A DNA stretch of 41,995 bases from a bacterium (GTDB taxonomy: Bacteria > JAHJDO01), in the NCBI GenBank assembly GCA_018812485.1, contig JAHJDO010000036.1:1-41995 (forward strand). Direction: 5' to 3'. A program made the translations under genes and the position numbers. Below are positions 24,598 through 34,291 of the stretch, in pieces. Numbering within the stretch: the stretch's first letter is position 1; every line of letters begins with the position of its first letter. The notes below the pieces were generated by a model, which saw nothing but the letters and a program-made list of their open reading frames with translations, was not told the origin of the DNA and ran no database searches.

Positions 24598-26731
24598 ACT
24601 CCCTCCATACTATTTCTAATTGGCCCTTTTCTTCGGATAATTTGATTTTTATACTGCCTTGCAGGAATTCCCAAGTTTTGCCTTCTTCTAACTCTAACCC
24701 ATCTAGAGTTATCAGAACTGGTTTATTATCTGTTACTATCTCAAGATAGGTTGCATTCTTGTAGGTAACTTCAGCCCTACCTTTCTTGATTCTAGATAAA
24801 AACCATTCAGCATCTGTTAGCAATATATCGTATTTGTATCTACCTGATATAAATCTTGTACCTATAATCTCTGAATATCCTGGAAACTTAACTTTTAGCC
24901 CAATAGCTGAAGGGTACGCTGATTTATTATTGGAATTCATAACCTCTATGTTCTCCACTTCAAAATTTTCGTCATATACATCCGGCATAAAGAGCGTGAT
25001 AAATCCGACCTTTGACTTACCTTCTGAAATCATTACTAAATCAACATCCGGATCGTGAATATAACCAGCCGGAGGATATATTTCCTTGCTATCCATAATG
25101 TCTTCCTTATACCAATCTTGGTCATGTGGGTAGAAAACATCCATCTTATAGCCATCTTGTTCTAATTTAATATGACCATCTTTTAGCATAGACTGACCTT
25201 TTAAATGCCAGGTAAGAGCTGTTTTTTTATTTGTTTCCCCTTCAGCATTATCCATTACTACAAGATAACTGCTATCTCCTTTAACCAGAGTCGAAACTCT
25301 AATATGTCTCCAGCCGTGCCAATCAGTAATTTCTGTTTTGCTAATATCAGCTTCTGACATATTCTCAAAAAAAGCAACTTCAGCAAACTGAGGCGGATCT
25401 TGTTCCCAAACACTCATATCCGGAATAATCTTTGATAATAATAATGCAAATCCTCTCTTTTGAATCTGAAAACCATTTAGCCTAAATCTATCTATCCTTG
25501 TATCACGATAATCTTTGCGGCCCACAGGTACCCATTTATTTCTCTTTACAATCATATCTTCAACTACAAAAGGAACTCCATACATTAGACTTACAATACA
25601 ATTAGTCGCTTTATACTTATGCCATCCGCTATAACGCAAGTTAAGCAAGGAATACAAACTATCCTTATCCCATCCTTCTCTAAACACAATCTTATCCGGA
25701 CCAACAGGCCCTGGGTCGTGGGGAAAATTACCCGGAGCTTCTATGTAACACGATCCAATTTGCGGTGTTACAGGTTCTATCTGGTCGTCCCAAAACTTAA
25801 GCCCATAGACAAAATCAAGATCATTTTCTTTAACCAACCCTGATTTAAGCATTCTGTTTGCAAGCCATTTATAACGGCCATCAGAAAAAATATGTGTCCC
25901 CAGCATCATAGTATCAGGCATAATATGCGGATGAACATCATTATAGCCAGGTGCCATACCATTTGGCGGCCATTGTTTAAGGATCCACTCGAAAGATTTA
26001 CGACAATTCTCATTCCCCAATAAAGACAATATAGGATGATACCGAGCAGACACATAAGCATTATTAATCCATACGCCTTGATAACTTAATGAATCATCGG
26101 TATTACGAAAATTCCCCCTCCAAAGAACTGCTTTCTCCTCAACATAATCAAAACATTTCTTTGCTAATTCAGGGTATTTTTCCTTTATAATCTCACCAAA
26201 TACAGAAAGTGCCCCATATCCTATTTCCTGATTCTCATACGGACCCTGTGGTAATCTTTTAAAAGCAAAGGCATAAAGCCAATCTACCCATTCTACAGTA
26301 AAAGTCCTATCCGTTATTGCCTTAAACCATTCAACAATAATATCTTTTTCATGTTCTGTGAATAGACTAGGAATATCTTTTATATCTAAATAATAAATAC
26401 CCCTCATCATTGCTTGGTATTGAATGTATTTAACACTATGGGCTGGTTTAGAAAATTTCTTCTCTTTTGCCTCCTCTATCAAAATATTCTTAAGAGTCTT
26501 AGCATAAGAAATGTCCTCGGTTAAAATATAAGATAAAGCAACTCGATGTATTTGAAAAGATATATGGTTATTTATAAGGCCTTGTATATCCTCTTTCCGA
26601 TAAGAAACGTCCTGAGCTTTAGAGAAATCTGTAAAAGAAAATAGAAAAATAGCGCTCAAAACACTTAAAATAATATTCTTTGTTGAAAATTTCTTTTGAC
26701 CCTTCATGTTTTTCACCTTGTTTGTGTTCAT
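24587..26731 (-). CDS. Exported heparinase II/III-like polysaccharide lyase homologue
   Basis: The 714-residue protein has an N-terminal signal (~18-40, FSTKNIILSVLSAIFLFSF, cut near KAQD). Residues ~50-320 look like an alpha-helical toroid ('YGALSVFGEIIKEKYPELAKKCFDY', shortened here as an example of its hairpins); the later part is beta-rich. The join carries a heparinase II/III-type segment: VFREGWDKDSLYSLLNLR, then GWHKYKATNCIVSLMYG and VPFVVEDM. Heparinase families usually have H-x3-D at this point; here the His is kept and the expected Asp is replaced by Asn, so activity is uncertain. It would act in the periplasm, trimming or editing a uronic-acid-containing chain. It meets the flippase as an ATGA overlap. 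Confidence 0.72.
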   Translation of the reverse strand: MNTNKVKNMKGQKKFSTKNIILSVLSAIFLFSFTDFSKAQDVSYRKEDIQGLINNHISFQIHRVALSYILTEDISYAKTLKNILIEEAKEKKFSKPAHSVKYIQYQAMMRGIYYLDIKDIPSLFTEHEKDIIVEWFKAITDRTFTVEWVDWLYAFAFKRLPQGPYENQEIGYGALSVFGEIIKEKYPELAKKCFDYVEEKAVLWRGNFRNTDDSLSYQGVWINNAYVSARYHPILSLLGNENCRKSFEWILKQWPPNGMAPGYNDVHPHIMPDTMMLGTHIFSDGRYKWLANRMLKSGLVKENDLDFVYGLKFWDDQIEPVTPQIGSCYIEAPGNFPHDPGPVGPDKIVFREGWDKDSLYSLLNLRYSGWHKYKATNCIVSLMYGVPFVVEDMIVKRNKWVPVGRKDYRDTRIDRFRLNGFQIQKRGFALLLSKIIPDMSVWEQDPPQFAEVAFFENMSEADISKTEITDWHGWRHIRVSTLVKGDSSYLVVMDNAEGETNKKTALTWHLKGQSMLKDGHIKLEQDGYKMDVFYPHDQDWYKEDIMDSKEIYPPAGYIHDPDVDLVMISEGKSKVGFITLFMPDVYDENFEVENIEVMNSNNKSAYPSAIGLKVKFPGYSEIIGTRFISGRYKYDILLTDAEWFLSRIKKGRAEVTYKNATYLEIVTDNKPVLITLDGLELEEGKTWEFLQGSIKIKLSEEKGQLEIVWREYVK

Positions 26732-28191
26732 ACTGGCCTAAACATTGAACAACATGCTTCTTTAATAATTTTGATATCACCTCTATTAATTTCACCTAAT
26801 ACCAAAAGTAAGACTAAGTAGCTCAAGGATAAAATAAAATACTCAAGTATCAGCCAATAACCAGAGATGTTTATATACTTACTAATGACAAAAAGACCTC
26901 CTGCTGCTAAAGCTACTCTCAATAAAGTATTTAAATCTACAATGGCGCCAAACTCCTTGCACAAATAAGCTCCTGATACTATCAAACCTATGATAGAAAC
27001 CATAGTCGTTGCCAGCGCAGCTCCGAATATACCATATGAATTGATAAAAAAGTAATTCAGTGCGACTGCAATTGGTAATAACACAAGTGAAATAACAAAA
27101 CTGTAAAAAGGTTTATTTTTAGCCGCTATAATATTCAGAAACAGGGAAAAAATCGAAAAAGCAATTATCCCTAACGTTAACATTTTCAAAGGGTTACTTG
27201 CAGGTAAATATTCTGGTGTAAATAACAATGAAATAAACTCTTCGGCTGTAGAACTTATTATTACTGCAACTGGCAGTAAAATCACCAAACCAAATCTCAC
27301 CGCTTGTCTGATATATTTTTTTAATAACTGTATATTACCTTCAGATACGGCTTTGGAAAAAGAAGGGAAGGTCACCATTATAATCGCTGTCATTAGGTAA
27401 AAAAGAGGCCTTGAAAAATTATACGACACCGAGTAAAAACCTGTCATTACATCATTTTTCAACACCCCCTTAACAAACCATATGTCAATATGAATTAACA
27501 GCATAGATGTCAACATATATAACAAATAGGGAATCCCAAATGTAATAATTTCAGGTCTAAGGTTCCGTATTTCCTTTTTTGTTTTTTGATATTTTAATCC
27601 TTTAATGAAAAATAATGTTATGAGAATTGCAAAAAATGAAGCCATCATATTTGCAACTAATATCCATCTTATTCCTAATCCGATAACTATAAAGATACTG
27701 ACAACTATTGTTTTAAACAAAGCATAGCTAGACATTGCAAAACTCTGTTTTAAAAATTCTCTGCGTCCGTTTAAAATTCCTAAATTTGCATAATATATCC
27801 CATAAAAGGGAATATCGAGGCCTGCTATTAGTAAAAGTAACAGCAGCTGGTTATCTTTGAAAACCTGGGAAATCAAAGGGCTAACAAGAAAAAATATCAT
27901 TAAAATAATTAAACAATAAGGTAAAAATATTTTTTTCATTGAATTTATAACTGAATCGATCATCCCTTCATCTTCGCTTATGACCTTTCTATATGTAGAT
28001 GGTATCCCAATCATGACAGTATACTCTACCCACAATAATACCGACATGATTAAACCATACACCCCATATACCTTTGGTCCTAGTCTTCGCGCTAAAAATA
28101 TATGAATAACAAACCCACAAGCTAAGGTTATAATTCGGCTTAACAATAAATAAATGCTACCTTGGGCATTTTTTTTAGTATCTACTATCAT
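26728..28191 (-). CDS. wzx: Wzx-like polysaccharide flippase (MOP superfamily)
   Basis: The 487-residue protein has about 12-14 membrane helices. Its start, NAQGSIYLLLSRIITLACGF then LARRLGPKVYGVYGL, is the typical opening of the PST/Wzx branch of the MOP superfamily (arg-rich 'aR.LGp..yG.y.l' loop). GGAG lies five bases before the ATG at 28191. It should flip a polyprenyl-diphosphate-linked repeat unit from the inner to the outer face of the inner membrane. Finding it in the same operon as a Wzm/Wzt exporter is notable. Confidence 0.9.
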   Translation of the reverse strand: MIVDTKKNAQGSIYLLLSRIITLACGFVIHIFLARRLGPKVYGVYGLIMSVLLWVEYTVMIGIPSTYRKVISEDEGMIDSVINSMKKIFLPYCLIILMIFFLVSPLISQVFKDNQLLLLLLIAGLDIPFYGIYYANLGILNGRREFLKQSFAMSSYALFKTIVVSIFIVIGLGIRWILVANMMASFFAILITLFFIKGLKYQKTKKEIRNLRPEIITFGIPYLLYMLTSMLLIHIDIWFVKGVLKNDVMTGFYSVSYNFSRPLFYLMTAIIMVTFPSFSKAVSEGNIQLLKKYIRQAVRFGLVILLPVAVIISSTAEEFISLLFTPEYLPASNPLKMLTLGIIAFSIFSLFLNIIAAKNKPFYSFVISLVLLPIAVALNYFFINSYGIFGAALATTMVSIIGLIVSGAYLCKEFGAIVDLNTLLRVALAAGGLFVISKYINISGYWLILEYFILSLSYLVLLLVLGEINRGDIKIIKEACCSMFRPV

Positions 28192-30020
28192 GTAATCTCC
28201 TTATAAGAACGTGGGGGACGTTCAAAACAGCGGCCATCGAGAAACAAACGGGCCCAAATTTCAGCAAGAATGACGCTCCACAAACGAGTTATTTGGTATT
28301 TATTATAACGGTCTCCTTGTCGCGCACGTAAACGTTCAATATCAGACACTTTGAAAAAACCACGTGAACGAACATTTTTGCTTCGCAGAAATAAATCTCC
28401 AAGATTCTCCAAGGCTATAGTCATGTCGCGACCGATGCTCATACGCTGGCCGTACTTAGGGCGATTTAAAATAGAAGGTGGAAGAATAGACCTAACAGCC
28501 TCGCGTAGAACGTTCTTACCAGTCATCTTCCAACTTATCTTATACCGTTCAGGAATACAGGAAGCCAGTTCTACTACTTCGTGGTCTAAAAAAGGTACTC
28601 TTGCCTCTACAGAATGAGCCATGGATAAAGAATCAACCCGCTTTAGCTGAAACTCTACCATAATTCCCTTTTGGTCGTATCGCAAAAGGTGATTTAGACA
28701 TTCTGGTTTGAAAAATAGTTCATTGGGTGGAATAACAGGAATTTCAGGAGTAGAAATAAGGCGTGGTGGGGCACAACGACTGCCTCGCCAGTAAACTGCT
28801 GTAGCCAAGCGTCCACCTAGGCTTACGGGAGGAATACCAGAGTAATCAAAGCGATAGAGATCTCTCCTCCAAGAAGAAAGCAGTGGTAATCGACTACTCG
28901 CTACTTTGTATCGTGGATAACCTGCAAATATTTCATCAGCCCCTTCACCCACAAGGAGAACTTTAGCGTGTGGTGCTACTTTTTGGAAAATGTAATATAA
29001 TGGCGGAGTATCAGTACGTGCAATTGGCTCTTCTAAGCTCCAAACCACACGCGGCAAAAGATCACGAAGATCTTCGGGAGTAATTATAAGTTCAGTATGA
29101 TTAGTTCGGTATGCTTTTGCGACTTCTGCAGCATATGCAAATTCCGGATCATCAGGACCATAACCCGCTGTAAATGTCTTAACTCTACCATTAGTTTCTT
29201 GCGCCATTAAAGCAACAATGGTACTTGAATCTAATCCCCCACTCAAAGCAGCTGCAATCGGTACGTCCGCAACAAGCCGTCTCTGTACAGAAGTCCGTAG
29301 AGATCCCTGTAGACGATCAGCCCATTCTTTTAAATTTGCTTTTTCTGCTCTAAAATATGGTATATCCCAGTACTGCCGCATTTCTATTTTACCGTTTTTG
29401 TAAAATAGCCAGTGACCAGCTGGAAGTTTGTATATATCACGAAAGCAGGTCATTTCAGCTGGTCCAAAATTATTATTCATAATCTGCTGAAGTGCAACTC
29501 TGTTAACATCCCGGCTCACTCTAGGAACTAACAATAATGCCTTTATTTCGGAAGCAAAAGAAAACCAATCTTCCCCTAAGGAATAGTAAAGTGGTTTTAT
29601 TCCTAACCTATCGCGAGCCAATAAAATAGAATTATTTTTCTTATCTATAATAGCTAATGCAAACATTCCATTCATCATCGTTAAGGCAGCCAGCCCATAC
29701 TCTTCGTAGAGATGGACAATAACCTCAGTGTCACTTCGAGTCTTCATAGTATGCCCAGCCCGTTTCAAATCAGCGCGAAGCTTTTGGAAGTTATAAATCT
29801 CACCATTACATATGACGCCAATAGTATTATCCTCATTAAATATAGGTTGACGCCCCCCTTCTAGGTCGATTATGCTCAATCTACGATGACCCAGATAAAT
29901 ATTTGCTTCTGGGTATATCTCGTAGGTTTCATCATCTGGACCTCGATGTGACAAAATACGCGCCATCCTACGTATAACTTTCTCATCCTTTATCCCCACG
30001 GTACCTACTATGCCACACAT
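28188..30020 (-). CDS. asnB: Glutamine-dependent asparagine-synthase-type amidotransferase
   Basis: The 610-residue protein is complete: MCGIVG with the Cys2 nucleophile, glutamine-site residues in HRRLSIIDL, CNGEIYN and RSDTEV, DRLGIKPLYY, and an intact synthetase PP-loop AALSGGLDSST (258-268). It converts an activated carboxylate to an amide using glutamine. In polysaccharide loci such proteins (including exosortase-associated amidotransferases) are thought to amidate uronic acids or amino-acid substituents, but plain asparagine synthesis is equally possible. Sampled 60-base rows of this gene are clearly richer in GC than rows of the flippase beside it (for example 31 of 60 versus 14 of 60), which suggests a separate origin. 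Confidence 0.88.
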   Translation of the reverse strand: MCGIVGTVGIKDEKVIRRMARILSHRGPDDETYEIYPEANIYLGHRRLSIIDLEGGRQPIFNEDNTIGVICNGEIYNFQKLRADLKRAGHTMKTRSDTEVIVHLYEEYGLAALTMMNGMFALAIIDKKNNSILLARDRLGIKPLYYSLGEDWFSFASEIKALLLVPRVSRDVNRVALQQIMNNNFGPAEMTCFRDIYKLPAGHWLFYKNGKIEMRQYWDIPYFRAEKANLKEWADRLQGSLRTSVQRRLVADVPIAAALSGGLDSSTIVALMAQETNGRVKTFTAGYGPDDPEFAYAAEVAKAYRTNHTELIITPEDLRDLLPRVVWSLEEPIARTDTPPLYYIFQKVAPHAKVLLVGEGADEIFAGYPRYKVASSRLPLLSSWRRDLYRFDYSGIPPVSLGGRLATAVYWRGSRCAPPRLISTPEIPVIPPNELFFKPECLNHLLRYDQKGIMVEFQLKRVDSLSMAHSVEARVPFLDHEVVELASCIPERYKISWKMTGKNVLREAVRSILPPSILNRPKYGQRMSIGRDMTIALENLGDLFLRSKNVRSRGFFKVSDIERLRARQGDRYNKYQITRLWSVILAEIWARLFLDGRCFERPPRSYKEIT

Positions 30021-30022
30021 TT

Positions 30023-31171
30023 TCAGCCAAACCTTTCTATTTTTAACTTCACTTTATAATTTTTGTCAATTTCAAATTGCATAAAAGGACAATTTTCACA
30101 TAATCCTGTCATATTATTATTTATAAGCTCTCTTCTGTACGCATTTGCTTGTACAGAGTTCCATATTTCTTCAAAAGGCGCTTTGAGAATATTGCCAAAA
30201 GGTTTCCGAATAGCATAACAATTAATCACATCTCCATTTGGCGCTATTGTAGCCATAGAAAAACTTTCACAAATACATCTTTTTGTCATCCGAAGATCAA
30301 CATTATAACAACCTTCGATTTCATCCATTAAATATGGCGGATCATAAACCACATATATACCTAATTTCTTGCCACGATCCTGACATTCTTTAAGTTTGTC
30401 ATGCAGGGTCTGGAGAGAATAATCTCGTCCGCGACCAATTGGAGATACAGCCATATCATGAGGCTTTTGATCCATATCAATAATAGTTTGAGTAATCCCA
30501 TCTTCCATATACAATCGTTCGAGCTCCAATTTTAATTTCTTTACACCCAATGAGGCACATAAATTAACAAGTTCTGTAAGTATCTGTATGTTGTCATTTT
30601 GAACTACACAAGTGACAGTGACAGGCAAAATAGTTGCAAGGGCCTTGATAGTTTTTACTGCTTTATCATATGATCCCTTGACTCCACGTATTGAATCGTG
30701 GATATTTTTAGGTCCATCAAGAGAAATGCATATAGTGATGATATTACGGCATCTACTGAGTGCATTAATATCAGAATCCTTGATAAGTGTGCCATTTGTC
30801 GAAATTATGATATTCCTTGTCTTATCTAAATGTTGAATCAGTTCAATAATATCCGGACGAACGAATATCTCTCCACCCATGAGACTTACTTTTTTTAAAT
30901 AAGTATTATGATCAAAAAAATCTGATATCTGATCCAAAGTCATTTCTCCTCTTTTAGTTAAAGCAGCTCTATCTTGATAGCACATTTTGCAGCGAAGATT
31001 GCAACGTTGTGTAGGCTCAAACATAACTGCATCCGAAAGAGAAACGATTCCATTCTCAATGAAGTTGCAAACTCTTTGGACTAGCTGGTTATGTTCGATT
31101 CTCCTATTAATATTCCGAGCGACTGTATAACCGCCAAACCGAAGCAAACTCTGTTTAATGATTCTTTGCAT
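30023..31171 (-). CDS. Radical SAM/SPASM protein
   Basis: The 382-residue protein has the radical SAM cluster motif C57-x3-C61-x2-C64 (RCNLRCKMCYQD), the GGE-like MGGEIFVRPD for SAM binding and ISLDGPKNIHDSIRG. A C-terminal SPASM-type region follows: RCICESFSMATIAPNGDVINCY, split here into its parts, then CENCPFMQF. The usual roles are maturation of peptides or modification of sugars, nucleosides and lipids through a 5'-deoxyadenosyl radical. About 45 residues precede the cluster. The next gene upstream is of the same type, so the two may act in sequence. Substrate unknown. Confidence 0.86.
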   Translation of the reverse strand: MQRIIKQSLLRFGGYTVARNINRRIEHNQLVQRVCNFIENGIVSLSDAVMFEPTQRCNLRCKMCYQDRAALTKRGEMTLDQISDFFDHNTYLKKVSLMGGEIFVRPDIIELIQHLDKTRNIIISTNGTLIKDSDINALSRCRNIITICISLDGPKNIHDSIRGVKGSYDKAVKTIKALATILPVTVTCVVQNDNIQILTELVNLCASLGVKKLKLELERLYMEDGITQTIIDMDQKPHDMAVSPIGRGRDYSLQTLHDKLKECQDRGKKLGIYVVYDPPYLMDEIEGCYNVDLRMTKRCICESFSMATIAPNGDVINCYAIRKPFGNILKAPFEEIWNSVQANAYRRELINNNMTGLCENCPFMQFEIDKNYKVKLKIERFG

Positions 31172-31175
31172 GCTC

Positions 31176-32300
31176 TTACAACTCCTTATTTAAAACATAC
31201 GTTTCAACATTAGCTGTTTTATACTTAATATTACGATTTTCACATTCACTACAAAAAGAAATTTGGTCGATATTATCCCGGAATAATTTAAGAAAAGACT
31301 TGGCTTTTGCAGATGAAATCATATCTCTTAAACGCTGATTCTTGACATTACCTAAAATACAAGTAGCGTTAAAATCATTCTCACATGACACTACATCCCC
31401 GTTACTGAAGATTGTCAGATTGGCGTAAGGCCTGTGGCAATAAAAACCATTTTTCTGTATACGATGTTTTTTTGTCGGTAATCCTTTATAGCTATATTGT
31501 TGAAACTTTTCCAAAGTAGGTGTTATATCTTCTTCTACATTCAACTTGTCACGTTGAACTACTGCGGAACGGAATGTTACAAGGTCTACTCCAAGACGCC
31601 TCGCAAACTCCTTTACTTGACCTATTTGATGTTCGTTATGTTTCATTACAATAAAACGTAATATTATTAGAGGATGTTTTTTTCCTTTTGACTCGCGTTC
31701 AGCTATAAGATTTTTAATAGACTTAACCACAAGATCAAAATTACCTCCTTTACGGTATTTCTGGTATATAGTCTGGTCAAGCCCGTCAACAGCTACAATC
31801 AGACTGTCAAGCCCTGAATCTATAACTTGGGCCGCATATTCTCTATTATCAAAAAAATGTCCATTAGTGCTAGTGTGAACAAGAAGGCCATTATCCTTTG
31901 CATAGCGAATCATTCTAAAAACATCCTTGTTTATAAACGGTTCTCCCCAAGACCATAAAGCTACAAAACAAGCGTAATCTTTTACCTGGTCAATTATATT
32001 GCGATACATCCCAAATGGCATTAAGGTCTGTGGGCGTTTCATTATTCCAGCTCCTGTAGCACAAGTAAGACAATGGAGATTACATATATTGGTCGGCTCA
32101 ATCTGCAATATAGGCGGAACGCCAATGCGGACAACTAATCTCTTTATTGACTGAACAGCTTGAATAAAAAGATTCAACCGTTTGCGTAACGACATAGCCC
32201 GCAATTGAAATTCTAATTGATCAAAGGTCAACAAGTAGTCTCCCTTAAGAAGCAATTGTATACCTGTTTTAACAGCATTATTAAAATTGAGTCTATTCAT
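31176..32300 (-). CDS. Radical SAM/SPASM protein
   Basis: The 374-residue protein has C73-x3-C77-x2-C80 (NICNLHCLTC), a SAM-binding WSWGEPFINKD, the STNG turn and VDGLDQTIYQKYRKGG. The SPASM-type end has FYCHRPYANLTIFSNGD, VVSCEND and FCSECENR, supplying extra cluster cysteines. A stretch of about 60 residues precedes the radical SAM core. It is a paralogue in layout, not in close sequence, of the protein encoded at 30023-31171. Start and upstream stop overlap as ATGA (32297-32300). The reaction cannot be inferred; sugar or peptide modification are both possible. Confidence 0.87.
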   Translation of the reverse strand: MNRLNFNNAVKTGIQLLLKGDYLLTFDQLEFQLRAMSLRKRLNLFIQAVQSIKRLVVRIGVPPILQIEPTNICNLHCLTCATGAGIMKRPQTLMPFGMYRNIIDQVKDYACFVALWSWGEPFINKDVFRMIRYAKDNGLLVHTSTNGHFFDNREYAAQVIDSGLDSLIVAVDGLDQTIYQKYRKGGNFDLVVKSIKNLIAERESKGKKHPLIILRFIVMKHNEHQIGQVKEFARRLGVDLVTFRSAVVQRDKLNVEEDITPTLEKFQQYSYKGLPTKKHRIQKNGFYCHRPYANLTIFSNGDVVSCENDFNATCILGNVKNQRLRDMISSAKAKSFLKLFRDNIDQISFCSECENRNIKYKTANVETYVLNKEL

Positions 32301-33364
32301 TTTAATTTACCTTTAATAGGTTTAAGTTTTGAAATAGATCCGGCAATAATTCCATAAATCATACTTAAATGATGAAAAGGCATAAGTAAAAATACCCCTA
32401 TACCTGCGGATAAACTGTGACTCCGAACAATGGAAGATACTACAGTAAAAAACAATGCTATAAAGTAAATACTAATCAATATTGATAGTAAGACACCTAC
32501 CTGAATATTTACGAAGGAATATAATCCCATGATTGAAAATACAACAATAGCTAAGAGTACAAAAAAATGCGGACTCTTAACAAAAACATGATGTTCACGT
32601 GCAACAATTACCTTTTCAGAAGCAGTACAGGCACTAAGTCGCAGAAATGTGATGAACGTCGTCACTCTTCTATGCCATACAGGATTCTCAGGGAGGAATT
32701 TTATCTGAAATCCAGCGTCTCTAATTCGCCCGGCCATATCCATATCACCTCCTAGAGGTATATCTTCAGAAAAATATCCTACTTGGTTAAAAACATTTGC
32801 AGGAATAACCATATTCTCCTTACGTGGATAATACTGACTTTCTCTATGTCCGTCGCCTCTCCGTAGATCTCCTGTACCTAAAAACGAATTGAGAATACAA
32901 TCCAAAGCCCGAGGAAACCATCCCATTCCCTGAGGAAGTATATCTGGCCCACCCAATGCCCCGGTATCTTCACTTAAAGCAACCTCAAATTTGTGCAACC
33001 AATCAGGCTCAAACGTACAGTCATCTAAAGTAAATACATAGTACCTGCCCGGTAGTTTCTTAATGGCGTAATTACGTGCCTCATGTAACCTTGATTCTAT
33101 GAACCAGCTATATTTAACTCTATGCCTCTCCGGAAGATATAAAGTGTTGATGGAAAATTTGTATTTATTAAGCCTTTCTTGAAAAAACTGTCTTAGCCCA
33201 TTCAGTACGTTACAATCTATTAACACAACTTGAAAAAGCTTTTTTGGATAGTTGAGGTTATCCAGTGAAGATAAACATCTTTCTAAATCCTCAAGTGAAT
33301 GAACTACTGGAATAACTATTGTAAAAACGGGTTTAGAAACTGTTGTTTTATCTATAAAATTCAT
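32297..33364 (-). CDS. GT2 glycosyltransferase with C-terminal membrane segments
   Basis: The ATG at 33364 has an AAGGAG eight bases ahead, better placed than for the TTG at 33370. The 355-residue protein has FTIVIPVVHSLEDLERCL, VVLIDCNVLNG, VFTLDDCTFEPDW as metal site, GGDMDMAGRIRD in the acceptor position and two to three C-terminal hydrophobic helices ('FFVLLAIVVFSIMGLYSF', 'VGVLLSILISIYFIALFF'). The membrane tail suggests an enzyme held at the inner membrane next to the lipid acceptor. Confidence 0.82.
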   Translation of the reverse strand: MNFIDKTTVSKPVFTIVIPVVHSLEDLERCLSSLDNLNYPKKLFQVVLIDCNVLNGLRQFFQERLNKYKFSINTLYLPERHRVKYSWFIESRLHEARNYAIKKLPGRYYVFTLDDCTFEPDWLHKFEVALSEDTGALGGPDILPQGMGWFPRALDCILNSFLGTGDLRRGDGHRESQYYPRKENMVIPANVFNQVGYFSEDIPLGGDMDMAGRIRDAGFQIKFLPENPVWHRRVTTFITFLRLSACTASEKVIVAREHHVFVKSPHFFVLLAIVVFSIMGLYSFVNIQVGVLLSILISIYFIALFFTVVSSIVRSHSLSAGIGVFLLMPFHHLSMIYGIIAGSISKLKPIKGKLK

Positions 33365-33382
33365 TCTCAACTCTCCTTCTTA

Positions 33383-34276
33383 CTAGTAAATCAACCTACC
33401 GTTAAAGTCATGGAGTAGATTCAACGTTGTCTTTGATAATACTTTGCGTTTTTTTAATATCTTGGGTAAATCAACAATACAGGCACTTATCCCTTTAATA
33501 AAATCTATTAACAAGAAATTCTTAATTGCAATTATCAAAAGATATCCCCACCAAAATACTCCATATGAAATAACATATCGCCAGGGTAGATGTTCTACAG
33601 CCAGCCATATTCTATTCCGCGCATTATAATACACCCACCTCCCACGAGGTCTTTCAGAAGGAGTGAGGCGGTGTAAAACAACGATATCTACAGCCCACAT
33701 AATACGATAGCCGCTTTCTATTGCACGCCACGATAGATCAAGTTCTTGACAATTATAGAAATGTTCATAAGAAAAATCGCCTATTTCCTTAATTAAATCC
33801 TTACGAAGGGCAAAACCTACTCCACAAAAATATGTAGCTTGATAGTCAGTTTTAAAAATTTTTTTATCTCTTCTTGGTATTGCACCAATTTCAGGTTTCA
33901 TGGTAGCGGCATGAAGGGAATTTGTAGCAAGAATTCCTAAATTAGGATCTTCTTCAAATCTCCTACAAATACTAGATAGAGCATCTCGACTTTCAAAACC
34001 AGCATCATCATCAAGAAATACTAAAATATCGCCTTTAGCTACTTTAATCCCCTCATTACGTCCTCCACTAACTCCTTTGTTCGAATCCAACTCTATTACT
34101 ACAGCCTCCGGCCAATATTTCCGCACCATCTCAGGTGAGCCGTCATTTGAACCATTATCTACCACAATAAGCTCAAAGACCGCAGTCTGTTCTTTAAGAG
34201 ATAAAAGAGTCTTACGAAACTCGTCGTAGCGATTCATTGTAATTAAAATAAGACTAACCGAGTACTTCTGTGACAT
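33383..34276 (-). CDS. GT2 glycosyltransferase, rhamnosyltransferase-like
   Basis: The 297-residue protein opens VSLILITMNRYDEFRKTLL and has VVDNGSNDGSPEMV, VFLDDDAGFES, YFCGVGFALRKDL and NCQELDLSWRAIESG. The layout (VDNGS...GVSGGRNEG) is that of WbbL/RfbF-like rhamnosyltransferases, but the sugar is not proven. One hydrophobic segment (~235-255) lies near the C-terminus. It leaves a 12-base gap to the next gene. Confidence 0.86.
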   Translation of the reverse strand: MSQKYSVSLILITMNRYDEFRKTLLSLKEQTAVFELIVVDNGSNDGSPEMVRKYWPEAVVIELDSNKGVSGGRNEGIKVAKGDILVFLDDDAGFESRDALSSICRRFEEDPNLGILATNSLHAATMKPEIGAIPRRDKKIFKTDYQATYFCGVGFALRKDLIKEIGDFSYEHFYNCQELDLSWRAIESGYRIMWAVDIVVLHRLTPSERPRGRWVYYNARNRIWLAVEHLPWRYVISYGVFWWGYLLIIAIKNFLLIDFIKGISACIVDLPKILKKRKVLSKTTLNLLHDFNGRLIY

Positions 34277-34291
34277 TTTTTAAACCTTTCT

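Noticed and set aside
30023-32300. Radical SAM pair as a RiPP (modified peptide) cluster
   Set aside because: No short precursor gene, peptidase or peptide-recognition (RRE-like) protein is visible beside them; all neighbours are glycan genes.
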